64,000 nucleotides of DNA from Citrobacter sp. Res13-Sevr-PEB04-36. Its GTDB lineage: Bacteria > Pseudomonadota > Gammaproteobacteria > Enterobacterales > Enterobacteriaceae. Both the position numbers and the translations under genes were made by a program. Within the stretch, counting starts at the first letter, position 1. Each line of letters starts with the position of its first letter. Positions 27,061 to 35,588 of this stretch are shown one piece after another. The stretch spans positions 105,009 to 169,008 of the forward strand of contig NZ_JADABY010000031.1 of NCBI RefSeq assembly GCF_015672735.1, given 5' to 3'. The notes beneath the pieces are model-generated. The model searched no databases. It was not told the origin of the DNA and saw only the letters and a program-made list of their open reading frames with translations.

Positions 27061-28483
27061 CATAATCACTGCGCCGCACAGCCTTGAGGCAGAGCAAAGC
27101 GTTATCGGTGGTCTGTTACTGGATGACGACAACAGCGACCGCGTACAGCGTGTTCTGGCAATGCTCAAGCCAGAGTCTTTCTACGTCAGAGTTCACCAGA
27201 TAGTTTTCGCTGAAATGCGTGACATGTTCCGCGCCAACAAACCGGTAGACGGCCTGACGCTGTTCGACACGCTGGAAAGCAAAGGCCTTACTGAGCAGAT
27301 CGGCGGTTTCGCTTACATCGCCCAGATTGCGAAAAACACGCCCAGCGCGGCAAACATTGTCCACTACGCCCACTCCGTTCGTGAGTCTGCAATGGAACGA
27401 TACGGCATCCAGCGTATGACTGAGGCTACCGAGTTGCTTTACGCCCGAAACGGCATGAGCGCCAACGAGAAGTACGAAGCCATTCAGAGCATATTCACCC
27501 AACTTGCCGACCACTCAAAGACTGGCAGTCGTCGCGGCTTGCGCTCGTTCGGTGAGGTTATGGATGACTGGGTGACAGATCTGGAAAAGCGATTCGACCC
27601 ATCTGGTGAGCAGCGTGGAATGAGTACCGGTATCCCATCGCTAGATCGGATGCTTGCACCGAAAGGGCTGGTTAAAGGTTCGCTCTTCGTCATCGGTGCC
27701 CGTCCGAAGATGGGTAAGACGACGCTTTACGGTCAGATGGCTATCAACTGCGCCGTGAGAGAACGCAAGCCAGCCTTGATGTTCAGCCTTGAAATGCCAG
27801 GCGATCAGATTCTGGAAAAGCTTGTCGGTCAGAAGTCAGGCGTTAACCCGAGCATTTTCTATATGCCGGTAACCGACGATGCTGACGATCAATACCATGG
27901 CGATTATGACGGTGATTTCAAGAAAGCCATGGCGACCGCCGGGAGACTCAGTGAAATCGACATGCTCTACATCGACGACACGCCCGGTTTATCACTGGCG
28001 CACATCGTTAGCGAAAGCCGCCGAATCAAGCGAGAGAAAGGCGTTGTCGGGATGATTCTTGTGGATTACCTGACGCTCATGACCGCCGAGAAAGCCGACC
28101 GTAACGACCTTGCATACGGGATGATAACCAAAGGCCTCAAGAACCTCGCCAAAGAGCTTGGTTGCGTCGTTGTGCTGCTGACTCAGCTAAACCGTGAGCT
28201 GGAGAAGCGCGTTAACAAGCGGCCTTTACCAAGTGATTCACGTGATACCGGACAGATTGAGCAGGATTGTGATTACTGGGTAGGTATTCACCGAGAAGGC
28301 GCATTTGATGACAGCGTTCCGGCAGGTGAAACCGAGTTAATCCTGAGGCTAAACCGTCATGGAAACACCGGAACCGTCTACTGCAACCAGTACAACGGCG
28401 CTATCTACGACACAGACCAGCAATCCGCAGCGGCAACCAGACGCGGACGTGAAAACCAACCAAAACAGAAAGGCGGATTCTGA
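27050..28483 (+). CDS. DnaB-type replicative helicase (P22 gp12-like)
   Basis: A 477-residue helicase. The N-terminal domain (HSLEAEQSVIGGLLLDDD) matches DnaB, the RecA-like domain has Walker A GARPKMGKTTLYG, Walker B GMILVDYLTLM and the QLNRELEKRVNKRPLPSDSRDTGQIEQD motif of DnaB helicases. The phage thus supplies its own helicase rather than a P-type loader, as P22 does. Its start overlaps the end of the O-like gene; DnaB-like start MTDSIITAP was chosen as the first conserved Met. Confidence 0.95.
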   Translation: MTDSIITAPHSLEAEQSVIGGLLLDDDNSDRVQRVLAMLKPESFYVRVHQIVFAEMRDMFRANKPVDGLTLFDTLESKGLTEQIGGFAYIAQIAKNTPSAANIVHYAHSVRESAMERYGIQRMTEATELLYARNGMSANEKYEAIQSIFTQLADHSKTGSRRGLRSFGEVMDDWVTDLEKRFDPSGEQRGMSTGIPSLDRMLAPKGLVKGSLFVIGARPKMGKTTLYGQMAINCAVRERKPALMFSLEMPGDQILEKLVGQKSGVNPSIFYMPVTDDADDQYHGDYDGDFKKAMATAGRLSEIDMLYIDDTPGLSLAHIVSESRRIKREKGVVGMILVDYLTLMTAEKADRNDLAYGMITKGLKNLAKELGCVVVLLTQLNRELEKRVNKRPLPSDSRDTGQIEQDCDYWVGIHREGAFDDSVPAGETELILRLNRHGNTGTVYCNQYNGAIYDTDQQSAAATRRGRENQPKQKGGF

Positions 28484-28938
28484 TGAACGCTAAAGACAAA
28501 ATCATCACTTACCTTGAAACTCACAAGCCTGCATCAAAGAAAGAGCTTATCGCAGTAACAAAATTACCAGTTAACCGCATCAATCAGGTTGTGCGCGACC
28601 TCCTCGAATCAGGCCAGTTAGAAATCCACAGCGTCACCAACAAGGTTAATCACTACCGGCTTACTGATTTACATAATCAGCGCGTGAAAGCTGTTCTGGA
28701 TTATTTCGAAGATGGAAGTAGCTCAACATCTGGCGAGGTTTCGGACATTACCGGACTGGACAAAACAACGGTCACACAGATTCTGATTTCGCTGAATAAG
28801 CAGGGCGAATTGCACAGGGAATGGCATGGTCAGCGCAAACTGTGGGTATACAGCAAATCAGCACCGTTTGTATTTGGCTGCGCTAACCATCTGACCGCAT
28901 TCATCAACAATGCACTGAGAGAGGTCAGGGCGTCATGA
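28483..28938 (+). CDS. Tandem winged-helix phage protein
   Basis: A 151-residue protein apparently made of two winged-helix repeats: KDKIITYLETHKPASKKELIAVTKLPVNRINQVVRDLLESGQLE and, after a linker, AVLDYFEDGSSSTSGEVSDITGLDKTTVTQILISLNKQGELH. Each looks like a MarR/DprA-type DNA-binding unit. It starts on the last base of the helicase gene. Possible regulator or replication accessory; no known homologue comes to mind. Confidence 0.7.
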   Translation: MNAKDKIITYLETHKPASKKELIAVTKLPVNRINQVVRDLLESGQLEIHSVTNKVNHYRLTDLHNQRVKAVLDYFEDGSSSTSGEVSDITGLDKTTVTQILISLNKQGELHREWHGQRKLWVYSKSAPFVFGCANHLTAFINNALREVRAS

Positions 28939-29021
28939 CTGAACCTTACATAGCAGAGCTATCTGCCAGCGTGGCCGTGATAGCCGGCCTTTTTTATGCA
29001 ATACGCAAAAACATCGATTAA
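28935..29021 (+). CDS. Candidate 28-residue membrane peptide
   Basis: ATG overlaps the previous stop (ATGA) and the frame encodes MTEPYIAELSASVAVIAGLF and eight more residues ending KNID: a single hydrophobic segment flanked by charges. It ends three bases before a terminator. Coupled start and membrane-span character support it, but it is very short. Confidence 0.4.
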   Translation: MTEPYIAELSASVAVIAGLFYAIRKNID

Positions 29022-29023
29022 CA

Positions 29024-29046
29024 GGCTCGCATCGCGGGCCTTTTTT
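29024..29046 (+). terminator. Rightward early terminator
   Basis: GGCTCGC-ATC-GCGGGCC (one G.U pair) followed by TTTTTTAT. It follows the helicase cluster and precedes the accessory block, so expression of the latter should depend on N. Confidence 0.75.
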
Positions 29047-29060
29047 ATGAGGGTAGGGTT

Positions 29061-29528
29061 ATGAGCGAAGTAAAAATTTATACATTGGTAAGTGACGAGC
29101 TTTCACCTCCAGTTATTGGCGAATCATTTTGCACTGACATGGTTCGGCATAGCGATTACGCAGAGCTCGAGCAAAAACTCACAGGCATGGCAGTACAGCT
29201 CGCTAACGCAGAGAGCAAGTGCAGGGAACTGGCAGCGGAATTAAGCGCTGTAGATAAAATTCACAACGAAGCGGTATTCATCACCGACGACCATTACGAA
29301 CAATGCCCGCCAGAAGTTCAGAAGATGATTCGCTCACTGGCTGTATTGCAGATTCCAGCATATCAAGCTTTCCTGGCTGAAGTGCGGGCGCAGGGTGTGG
29401 AGATGTTTGCTCTGATGTTTGCTGAAGAGGCAATCAAAGACAACAACATTACAACCGGCTGGAAAGCCAGAGCAAGCAGAGCGGCATCTGAATACGCAGA
29501 GTTGCTGCGCGAGGGGGCCGACAAATGA
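29061..29528 (+). CDS. Hypothetical phage protein (coiled coil)
   Basis: A 155-residue protein with a short N-terminal domain, a coiled coil around ELEQKLTGMAVQLANAESKCRELAAELSA and a helical C-terminal domain ending EYAELLREGADK. The tail (AFLAEVRAQGVEMFA...) resembles Ead/Ea22-type phage proteins. Function unknown. It overlaps the next gene by four bases. Confidence 0.65.
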   Translation: MSEVKIYTLVSDELSPPVIGESFCTDMVRHSDYAELEQKLTGMAVQLANAESKCRELAAELSAVDKIHNEAVFITDDHYEQCPPEVQKMIRSLAVLQIPAYQAFLAEVRAQGVEMFALMFAEEAIKDNNITTGWKARASRAASEYAELLREGADK

Positions 29529-29782
29529 GCATCGCCACTTATCTCAATACAGGTTTAGCCATTCTTGGATGGGCATACATCATGGTTAAAACAGGCCAGT
29601 GGATTACCAAAAATGCTCTGAGGCAGTGGGACAAGCGTCATAAGGAATCTCGCCGCCAGAAAGCTGTGAATGAGTTTTATGACGCCTTTGAGCTTAACAG
29701 CCTGGAACCTGGCTCTACCGTTCGCCTAGCCACCAAAGGCGACCTGACAATACTGATGTTTCGCAAGGAGGCAGCACAATGA
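29525..29782 (+). CDS. DUF4752-like membrane protein
   Basis: An 85-residue protein with one N-terminal membrane helix (YLNTGLAILGWAYIMVKTGQW), a charged linker and a C-terminal domain FYDAFELNSLEPGSTVRLATKGDLTILMFRKE. This matches the small family DUF4752 found in lambdoid phages; function unknown. Coupled to both neighbours by ATGA overlaps. Confidence 0.75.
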   Translation: MSIATYLNTGLAILGWAYIMVKTGQWITKNALRQWDKRHKESRRQKAVNEFYDAFELNSLEPGSTVRLATKGDLTILMFRKEAAQ

Positions 29783-30642
29783 CAGCACTCAACAAACAGG
29801 CGCTGCGTGAAGCGGCTAATGCAGCAAACATCGCCTCATTTGGAAAATGGGAAGCGTATAAGCCGCACAAAGGCGCGAGAGGCTATGAGGTAAAGGTTGG
29901 GGTGAATGCAGTTGCCCAGCACTGCCTAAAGGTTCATGCAGCATTCATCGCCGCTGCCAACCCTCAAGCAGTCCTGGCGCTGCTGGACGAACTGGAAGCC
30001 GCTCAGCATGAAAAAGATGAATTACAGCAGGGATTCATTGCAAATCAGGAAGAGGCCCACGAAGCAATAAAATATGCAACCGAGATGAAGGAGCAGCTTG
30101 CCCGCGCATGCGCTGGTCGAGAAGAGGCGTTTAGGGAGGTAGACGAGATGCAGAAGTCTTTAGACCACACCCATAGACGACGCGCCATCTGGAGGGGAAG
30201 AGCAGAAGAGGCTGAGGCCAAGCTGGAAGCCGCAGAGAAGCGCATCGGTTTTCTGAAAGGCCGGATGGCACAGCTAGCCAACTTCAACCCTGACTGGGAT
30301 GCGCTTGAAGCTGCGACCGAGAGCCTTCATGAGCACATATCAGAGCTTTCGACGGCACGGAGTCGCATCGCTGAACTGGAGGCTCGGGAGGTAACACTGC
30401 CCCCGCTGAATGATGACCTGATCGCGATATTAGGCCGGCCTAATTTTACATGCTCACACTTGGCGGAGCTTATGCGCAAAAGTGGCGACGAAATCAGACG
30501 TAAATCTGAGCATGAACAGGCCGCTGTTATCCACTGGTTTCTTGGCATTTACCTAGAGCATGGCGATAAGTGGGAAGGTGTTGCGAAAGCAGATATTCAA
30601 TCACGTGTCGCCGCCGCTGGCATTGGCGTGAAGGGGGATTGA
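29779..30642 (+). CDS. Ead/Ea22-like protein
   Basis: A 287-residue protein beginning MTALNKQALREAANAANIAS, with ANPQAVLALLDELEAAQ and a long coiled coil to about residue 200. The N-terminus and coil are typical of the Ead/Ea22 family of lambdoid accessory proteins, whose role is unclear. The C-terminal 80 residues (FTCSHLAELMRKSGDEIRRK...) are a separate helical domain that appears attached to the family core. Part of a tight accessory operon. Confidence 0.8.
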   Translation: MTALNKQALREAANAANIASFGKWEAYKPHKGARGYEVKVGVNAVAQHCLKVHAAFIAAANPQAVLALLDELEAAQHEKDELQQGFIANQEEAHEAIKYATEMKEQLARACAGREEAFREVDEMQKSLDHTHRRRAIWRGRAEEAEAKLEAAEKRIGFLKGRMAQLANFNPDWDALEAATESLHEHISELSTARSRIAELEAREVTLPPLNDDLIAILGRPNFTCSHLAELMRKSGDEIRRKSEHEQAAVIHWFLGIYLEHGDKWEGVAKADIQSRVAAAGIGVKGD

Positions 30643-30643
30643 G

Positions 30644-30880
30644 ATGGCTGACGTAACCAAAATGGAGTGCGTTCATTCCACTAATCCTGAGTGGTTTTCA
30701 CCAGGTGATATTTATGATTCCGAGAAACGCGGACCTGATATTTGTATTTGTGGTGACGACCTCGTGTCCGACCTTAACCCGGAAGACTGGTACGAGATGA
30801 GCCAGCGAGTCGATGGGCTATGGTTTCTTACCGGCTTTCAGCAATCAGTATTGTTTAGAACCGTGAGGACTAACCCATGA
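30644..30880 (+). CDS. Hypothetical phage protein
   Basis: A 78-residue acidic protein (MADVTKMECVHSTNPEWFSPG...) with a CICGDD segment. No family recognised. One base after the Ead-like gene and overlapping the next start, so in the same operon. Confidence 0.65.
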   Translation: MADVTKMECVHSTNPEWFSPGDIYDSEKRGPDICICGDDLVSDLNPEDWYEMSQRVDGLWFLTGFQQSVLFRTVRTNP

Positions 30881-31617
30881 CAACTAACCACCCGGCGCAC
30901 GGTCCATTATCACTCGATCGCCTGCATCAGATAAGCAAAATACTCAGCAAAGCAGCAGCACAAAGCGACGGCGGTAATCTCGGCTACGCAATGGCTGATG
31001 CTGTGAAGGTGATTGATGAAGTGCTGGCAGTGAAGGATGCGGAGCCTGTAGCGTGGATAGTTCACGCTCGTACCGGTGACCAGTTAACCACTGACGGAAA
31101 TTACGTTGCTAATGCTGAGGGAATATTGGGTCTTCATTCGACGCCGCTATACACCGCCAAGCCAGCGCCAGTAGTGCCTGACAACAAATCGATAACTCAG
31201 CATTTCGATACGATTGCGCTTGAGGTGGCCACAGAAATTATGTGTGACGTAAACCGCCGACATGAGTTTCTCGGTGGTGATGTTCAGTTGCTGTCTCGTA
31301 TTCAATGCCGCATAGATGAAGCTTGCCGCGCCGCCATGCTTCAGGCTGGCAACTATCCGGTAACTACGGATTGTTGGTGTCGCACTTGCCGCCCCGTAAC
31401 AATGAGTGACATGCGATTCGTCGTTTGCCCGGATTGCGGAAACAAGCGCTGTCCGCATGCCAATGACCACAGGAATGATTGCACTGGAAGTAACGAGCCG
31501 GGGCAGGAAGGTAGTGCATACCCAGCAGCACCGCAGCAGGAGGTGAAATCCGCGCTTGAACATGGAATGCAGCGTTACGCCGGTGCTATGCAAAAACTGT
31601 CAGAAGGGGATAAGTGA
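30877..31617 (+). CDS. Phage accessory protein with Cys-rich module
   Basis: A 246-residue protein. Parts are familiar from several lambdoid accessory proteins: AEPVAWIVHARTGDQLTTDGNY (a module shared by many Ea-type proteins), and a zinc-binding-like block WCRTCRP...VCPDCGNKRCPHANDHRNDCTGSNEPGQ. It looks like a mosaic of shuffled modules. Function unknown. Last gene of the accessory block; a 200-base gap before ninB has a possible promoter (TATAAT at 31,665). Confidence 0.7.
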   Translation: MTTNHPAHGPLSLDRLHQISKILSKAAAQSDGGNLGYAMADAVKVIDEVLAVKDAEPVAWIVHARTGDQLTTDGNYVANAEGILGLHSTPLYTAKPAPVVPDNKSITQHFDTIALEVATEIMCDVNRRHEFLGGDVQLLSRIQCRIDEACRAAMLQAGNYPVTTDCWCRTCRPVTMSDMRFVVCPDCGNKRCPHANDHRNDCTGSNEPGQEGSAYPAAPQQEVKSALEHGMQRYAGAMQKLSEGDK

Positions 31618-31641
31618 TAGATAACGCAACGTCAAGCAACA

Positions 31642-31670
31642 TTACTCACCCTCAAAATTAGTGTTATAAT
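31642..31670 (+). promoter_or_regulatory. Possible promoter ahead of ninB
   Basis: Perfect -10 TATAAT (31,665-31,670) with a weak TTACTC at -35, 17 bases away. It lies in a 206-base gap without a gene between the accessory block and ninB and may drive the nin genes or a short RNA. Confidence 0.35.
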
Positions 31671-31823
31671 TATGTCGCAGCCAGTCTGAGCAACTGGTTG
31701 TGACCTCTGCATCTGATTGGGAAATTAGATGCGAAACACAAAGAGTACTTCAAACCACCTGTCACAGATGCAGAAATGCACCTGCGATTTTCTGCATTCT
31801 GCGTTACCTCTCGGAGGTGGCGT

Positions 31824-32261
31824 ATGAAACAGCCTGTTTTCTACCTCCGCGACGAACGCGTTCGCGATAACCTCATCGGCTACATCAGGAAGCTTCCCGT
31901 TAACGACGCTCTGCCGCTCGTGGTGAAGTTTTCTGAGGCTGACCGCACTCTCGCCCAAAACGACCTCTTCCACGCTCTCTGTGGAGATACAGCGAAGCAA
32001 TTGCAATGGGCTGGCAAGTCGCGCGACCTCGCTTCATGGAAAGTCCTGTATGTCTCAGGCCATGCCATTGCCACCGGTAAGCCTGGTGAAGTGGTGCCGG
32101 GTCTGGAAGGGGAGTTCTGCGCCATCCGGGAAAGCACTGCGAAGATGGGCATCCGTCGCATGACCAGTCTCATCGAATACAGCCAGGCATTTGCTGTGCA
32201 AAACGGCGTGCAACTCCGTGAAGTTCGCTACTCAGGTGATTACTTCGGGAGGGTTGCGTAA
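31824..32261 (+). CDS. ninB: NinB recombination mediator (lambda Orf family)
   Basis: A 145-residue protein starting MKQPVFYLRDERVRDNLIGYI, with AQNDLFHALCGDTAKQLQWAG and MTSLIEYSQAFAVQNGVQL, typical of NinB/Orf, which binds SSB-coated single strands and can replace RecFOR in lambda recombination. The start was chosen at the ATG preceded by GGAGG; the reading frame extends upstream without homology. First of the nin genes. Confidence 0.92.
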   Translation: MKQPVFYLRDERVRDNLIGYIRKLPVNDALPLVVKFSEADRTLAQNDLFHALCGDTAKQLQWAGKSRDLASWKVLYVSGHAIATGKPGEVVPGLEGEFCAIRESTAKMGIRRMTSLIEYSQAFAVQNGVQLREVRYSGDYFGRVA

Positions 32262-32431
32262 TGGCTAGCCCTCTCGCTCGCATCATCACCAACGAAATCT
32301 ACCGGGTCCGGACTCGCCGCAAGCGCAAGCCGGAACTGAAGCCATCTGAAATCCCAACCCTCAAGGGCTACACCGCCCGTCTCGTCGATCAGAAATGGCT
32401 GCGCCTGGCAGCGAGGAGAAATCATGCGTAA
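32261..32431 (+). CDS. ninE: NinE-like small protein
   Basis: A 56-residue very basic protein (ASPLARIITNEIYRVRTRRK..., ending QKWLRLAARRNHA). The Arg/Lys-rich start and the late TARLVDQKWLR pattern match NinE. It starts on the last base of ninB and overlaps ninG by eight bases. Function unknown. Confidence 0.75.
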   Translation: MASPLARIITNEIYRVRTRRKRKPELKPSEIPTLKGYTARLVDQKWLRLAARRNHA

Positions 32432-33023
32432 GCCAGCCCGCCGTAAGTGCAAGGTGTGCGGAGAGAAGTTCACCCCGCAATACGACAACATCCGATGGTG
32501 CTGCCCGGCTCACGGCGCTATCTACGCGCTGGAGTTGCGTGCCAAGGAGAAGATTAAGGCTGAGGCTAAGCGCATCAGGGAGAAGCATCAGGCCGAGAAA
32601 GAGAGTAGGGATCGCCAGGCCAAAAAACGCCTTGAGGTTAAGCCGCTAAGTTACTTCGCAAAGCAGGCACAGCAGGCTTTCAACGAGTTTATCCGGTACC
32701 GGGATCGGCATCAGCCATGCATCAGCTGCGGTCGCTACCATGACGGGCAATACCACGCAGGACACTTCCGCACGACCGGCGCTAACCCGGAGTTGCGCTT
32801 TAACGAAGACAACTGCCATCGCCAGTGTGCCCCCTGTAATAACCACCTTTCAGGCAACCTGATCGCCTATCAGCCAGCACTTATCGCCAAGATAGGCCAA
32901 TCCCGCTTTGATGCCCTGATGGGGCCGCACGAATTACCGAAATGGAAACGCGACGACTACATCCGGATCCGAGATGAGTACCGCGCAAAACTCAAAGAAC
33001 TGAAACAGCAGGAGGCAGCATGA
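32424..33023 (+). CDS. ninG: NinG/Rap recombination endonuclease
   Basis: A 199-residue protein. N-terminal CKVCGEKFTPQYDNIRWCC forms a zinc finger and the central CISCGRYHDGQYHAGHFRTTGANPELRF...NCHRQCAPCNNHLSGN is the HNH-like domain of lambda NinG (Rap), a structure-specific endonuclease cutting D-loops and Holliday junctions. Followed immediately by a 40-residue nin-region gene. Confidence 0.93.
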   Translation: MRKPARRKCKVCGEKFTPQYDNIRWCCPAHGAIYALELRAKEKIKAEAKRIREKHQAEKESRDRQAKKRLEVKPLSYFAKQAQQAFNEFIRYRDRHQPCISCGRYHDGQYHAGHFRTTGANPELRFNEDNCHRQCAPCNNHLSGNLIAYQPALIAKIGQSRFDALMGPHELPKWKRDDYIRIRDEYRAKLKELKQQEAA

Positions 33024-33142
33024 CCCGTGACCAGATAGCCCGATACCAGGCCGAAAGCGTCATGCGCGCCAACCTGCCGCCAGTAGCAAAGCACAGCCAG
33101 AACCAGACCAAAACCAAACAGCCATTAGGAGAAGCAGCATGA
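33020..33142 (+). CDS. Small nin-region protein
   Basis: A 40-residue protein (MTRDQIARYQAESVMRANLP..., ending KQPLGEAA), overlapping ninG and Q by four bases each (ATGA). Its N-terminus RYQAESVMRA resembles the start of NinF-type proteins but it is shorter. Function unknown. Confidence 0.6.
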   Translation: MTRDQIARYQAESVMRANLPPVAKHSQNQTKTKQPLGEAA

Positions 33143-33918
33143 ATCTTGAAAGCACAGTTAAATTTCACTCTCCTAAATCACCGCAACTATCAGATTCACC
33201 AAGGGCGACCACATCAGATTCTTTAACTGGTACTGATGTTATGGCGGCATTCGGCATGGTGCAAAGTCGCGCCCCGCTTGGATTCAGTGCTTTTAGCGGA
33301 AAGATGAATCTGAGTGATGCTGATAAAAAGAAATCCGTTCAGTTGCTAATGCAATACGGGATAAAGCACTGCGATAAGGTGGCAGCCATTCGCAAGCTTG
33401 AGACTAATGTTAAGGGCAAGGTTCTGCAAACTCTCGCAACTTTTGCATATCAGGATTATTGCCGGTCAGCAGCCAGCCAGGTTACCTGCTCATGCTGTAA
33501 AGGTCGCGGCGTAATCAGGAAGGAAACACTGGTAGTTAAGCATCCCGGATGTGGAGAAAAAACGCCTGCAAAAACAGCGAATGAACAGGTAGAAGAGACG
33601 TGCAAGAAATGTAGTGGCCGAGGCGTCATTTCAACATCCTGCGTGAAGTGCAGAGGAAGAGGTATGGCATTGGATCGCAAGAAGTCAGAGGAGCAGGGTG
33701 TTCCAGTTATGAGCGCTTGCCGTCAATGCTCAGGCAGGGGATATGAGCGCCTTCCGGCAGCGTCCTGCTATCGATCCATCCGCCAGTTTACTGACGCTAT
33801 TTCACCAGGTGTATGGGACAAGGCCGTTAAGCCATTCTATGAGACTTTAATTGCAGAGATTGAAAAGGCGGAATCAGCGGCAAATGCGATTTTATCGAAA
33901 GTTACTAGCAAAGTTTGA
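33139..33918 (+). CDS. Q: Late antitermination protein Q
   Basis: A 259-residue protein with four CxxCxGxG-type motifs (CCKGRG, CKKCSGRG, CVKCRGRG, CRQCSGRG between about residues 115 and 195), a DnaJ-like zinc finger layout known from the Q family of phage 82 and relatives. The C-terminal YRSIRQFTDAISPGVWDKAVKPFYETLI is the conserved DNA/RNA polymerase-contacting part. Q binds near the late promoter and lets polymerase pass tR'. It is the last gene of the PR operon and is followed by such a promoter. Confidence 0.92.
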   Translation: MNLESTVKFHSPKSPQLSDSPRATTSDSLTGTDVMAAFGMVQSRAPLGFSAFSGKMNLSDADKKKSVQLLMQYGIKHCDKVAAIRKLETNVKGKVLQTLATFAYQDYCRSAASQVTCSCCKGRGVIRKETLVVKHPGCGEKTPAKTANEQVEETCKKCSGRGVISTSCVKCRGRGMALDRKKSEEQGVPVMSACRQCSGRGYERLPAASCYRSIRQFTDAISPGVWDKAVKPFYETLIAEIEKAESAANAILSKVTSKV

Positions 33919-33937
33919 TTCCGATAACGATTGCAGC

Positions 33938-33966
33938 TTGCATAATGACGAAAGTTAGAATATCAT
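33938..33966 (+). promoter_or_regulatory. Late promoter PR'
   Basis: -35 TTGCAT, 17-base spacer and -10 TATCAT, starting 20 bases after the Q stop. A pause-inducing sequence and terminator follow, as in other Q-controlled late promoters. The stretch 33,919-34,226 (308 bases) has no gene; it holds this promoter and two terminators. Confidence 0.75.
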
Positions 33967-34010
33967 CGCCCTAACACTAAAAATCCGTGAATTGTTACGG
34001 TAAAGAATTC

Positions 34011-34041
34011 AAGCCTGAGGTTAACGCCTCGGGCTTTTTTA
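34011..34041 (+). terminator. tR' terminator
   Basis: AAGCCTGAGG-TTAACG-CCTCGGGCTTTTTTA, an eight-pair stem (one G.U) with a T-run, 45 bases after PR'. Without Q the late transcript would end here. Confidence 0.85.
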
Positions 34042-34102
34042 TTGCCAAATCCCAGCCAGGGTATCTTCAGCCGCAGAGCTGACATTGCCACACCCTCACC
34101 TT

Positions 34103-34125
34103 CCTGGCTTGTCGCCAGGTTTTTT
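34103..34125 (+). terminator. Second late-leader terminator
   Basis: CCTGGC-TTGTC-GCCAGG followed by TTTTTTATT, between tR' and the holin gene. Confidence 0.7.
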
Positions 34126-34226
34126 ATTCCAGGCCCCGTGAACCATCCTCGACATGCCTACTTGTTAAATCGTCCCGAGGGCCTGATCCCTTACTACAAA
34201 CAGCACCCCGTTTTTTCGGAGGTGAT

Positions 34227-34544
34227 ATGGCTAAACGTATGCAAGATAAAGAAAGCATTGCCGGAGTGTCATGGCTGATTGTCCTTGCTCTGTCATGCTG
34301 GGGCGGGCTTGTCCGATACCTTATTGACGTTAAGCAGAACAAAGCCACCTGGAGCTGGATCAACGCGCTGGCGCAAATTGCAGTGTCCGGCTTTACCGGT
34401 CTCATTGGTGGCCTGATCAGCGTTGAAAGCGGGCTTAGCCTTTATATGATTCTGGTTACTTCAGGCATTAGCGGGGCGATGGGTTCCGTGGCACTGACGT
34501 ACTTCTGGGAACGCCTGACGGGGATGAAGAATGCAAACCAGTGA
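34227..34544 (+). CDS. Holin (holin superfamily III / LydA type)
   Basis: A 105-residue protein with three hydrophobic segments (WLIVLALSCWGGLVRYLI, AQIAVSGFTGLIGGLIS, LYMILVTSGISGAMGSVALTYF) and charged ends. Position directly before lysozyme and spanin genes and the membrane layout identify a class I-like holin of the LydA/Phage_holin_3_3 group, which permeabilises the inner membrane at lysis time. It overlaps the lysozyme gene by 14 bases. Confidence 0.88.
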   Translation: MAKRMQDKESIAGVSWLIVLALSCWGGLVRYLIDVKQNKATWSWINALAQIAVSGFTGLIGGLISVESGLSLYMILVTSGISGAMGSVALTYFWERLTGMKNANQ

Positions 34545-34971
34545 TAAAGGCATTGCCCTGATCAAAGAGTTCGAAGGCTGCAAGCTTACCGCGTACCAGG
34601 ACAGCGTTGGCGTCTGGACGATCGGCTATGGCTGGACTCAGCCTGTTGACGGGAAACCAATCCGCGCCGGGATGACGATTAAGCAGGAAACAGCAGAACG
34701 TCTGCTGAAGACCGGACTGGTCAGCTACGAAAGTGACGTGTCCCGCCTGGTTAAAGTCGGCGTGACTCAGGGGCAATTCGACGCCCTGGTGTCGTTCACG
34801 TATAACCTTGGCGCCAGGTCACTGTCGACATCGACTCTCCTGCGAAAACTCAACGCCGGTGATTATGCTGGCGCTGCCGATGAGTTCCTGCGCTGGAATA
34901 AAGCTGGTGGCAAAGTGCTGAACGGGCTGACCCGTCGGCGGGAGGCAGAGCGAGCTCTGTTCCTGTCATGA
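34531..34971 (+). CDS. Phage lysozyme (GH24, P22 gp19-like)
   Basis: A 146-residue endolysin with the T4-lysozyme triad: Glu15 in [13 protein letters not shown], Asp24 in YQDSVG and Thr30 in WTIGYG. The C-terminus [12 protein letters not shown] is the usual end of P22-type lysozymes. It has no N-terminal signal or SAR segment, so it needs the holin to reach murein. Length equals P22 gp19. Confidence 0.96.
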   Translation: MQTSDKGIALIKEFEGCKLTAYQDSVGVWTIGYGWTQPVDGKPIRAGMTIKQETAERLLKTGLVSYESDVSRLVKVGVTQGQFDALVSFTYNLGARSLSTSTLLRKLNAGDYAGAADEFLRWNKAGGKVLNGLTRRREAERALFLS

Positions 34972-35444
34972 TTAGCGCACTGGTTAAGCGTTACTGGCTG
35001 CAGTTGCTGGTGCTGGCGTTAATCGGCGCACTGGCTTTCTTCGTGAACCACTACCGCGACAACGCTATCAACTACAAAGACCAGCGCGATAAGGCCACTG
35101 AGAAACTCAGCCTGGCGAACGCCACCATTAAAGACATGCAGACACGCCAGCGTGATGTTGCTGCTCTGGATGCCAAATACACGAAGGAGCTCGCTGATGC
35201 GAATGCTGAGAATGCTGCTCTGCAGCGCAAGCTTGATAATGGTGGCCGGGTGCTCGTCAAAGGCAAGTGTCCAGTGTCTGCCACAACCAAAACCACCGGC
35301 ACCTCCAGCATGGGCAATGATGCCTCCATCGAACTCTCTCCAGTTGCTGGACGAAACGTTCTCGGTATCCGATCCGGAATCGTCAGTGACCAAACATCAC
35401 TGAGAACGCTGCAGGAATACATCAACACGCAGTGCCTGAAATGA
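34968..35444 (+). CDS. Rz: Rz inner-membrane spanin
   Basis: A 158-residue protein with one N-terminal membrane helix ([21 protein letters not shown]), a long periplasmic coiled coil (about 40-95) and a Cys/Thr-rich C-terminus. Rz pairs with Rz1 to fuse inner and outer membranes in the last step of lysis. It overlaps the lysozyme gene by four bases and contains Rz1 in another frame. Confidence 0.93.
   Translation: MISALVKRYWLQLLVLALIGALAFFVNHYRDNAINYKDQRDKATEKLSLANATIKDMQTRQRDVAALDAKYTKELADANAENAALQRKLDNGGRVLVKGKCPVSATTKTTGTSSMGNDASIELSPVAGRNVLGIRSGIVSDQTSLRTLQEYINTQCLK
35197..35403 (+). CDS. Rz1: Rz1 outer-membrane lipoprotein spanin, embedded in Rz
   Basis: A 68-residue protein wholly inside Rz in another frame. 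It starts [20 protein letters not shown] with a lipobox (VAGC) and continues as a Pro-rich stretch ([12 protein letters not shown]), the hallmark of Rz1. AAGGAG lies eight bases ahead of the chosen ATG; earlier ATGs in frame lack such a site. Confidence 0.9.
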   Translation: MRMLRMLLCSASLIMVAGCSSKASVQCLPQPKPPAPPAWAMMPPSNSLQLLDETFSVSDPESSVTKHH

Positions 35445-35588
35445 ATCCTCCCGACAAGGACCAGATTGTGTAACCCCGTAGGAGGTGATCACTATCTTGA
35501 CGGCTCGGAACAGACGAGAAGTGGCGGCGCAACTATGGGAATACGTGGCAATGCGGCGAACAACCCAACGAACACACAGGATATGACA

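Noticed and set aside
34042..34278. Open frame of 78 codons before the holin
   Set aside because: Crosses a terminator, overlaps the holin start out of frame and lacks a ribosome binding site.
35466..35588. Longer N-terminus for the DUF2829 protein
   Set aside because: Upstream residues have no family similarity, and a good AGGA-spaced ATG exists exactly at the conserved start.
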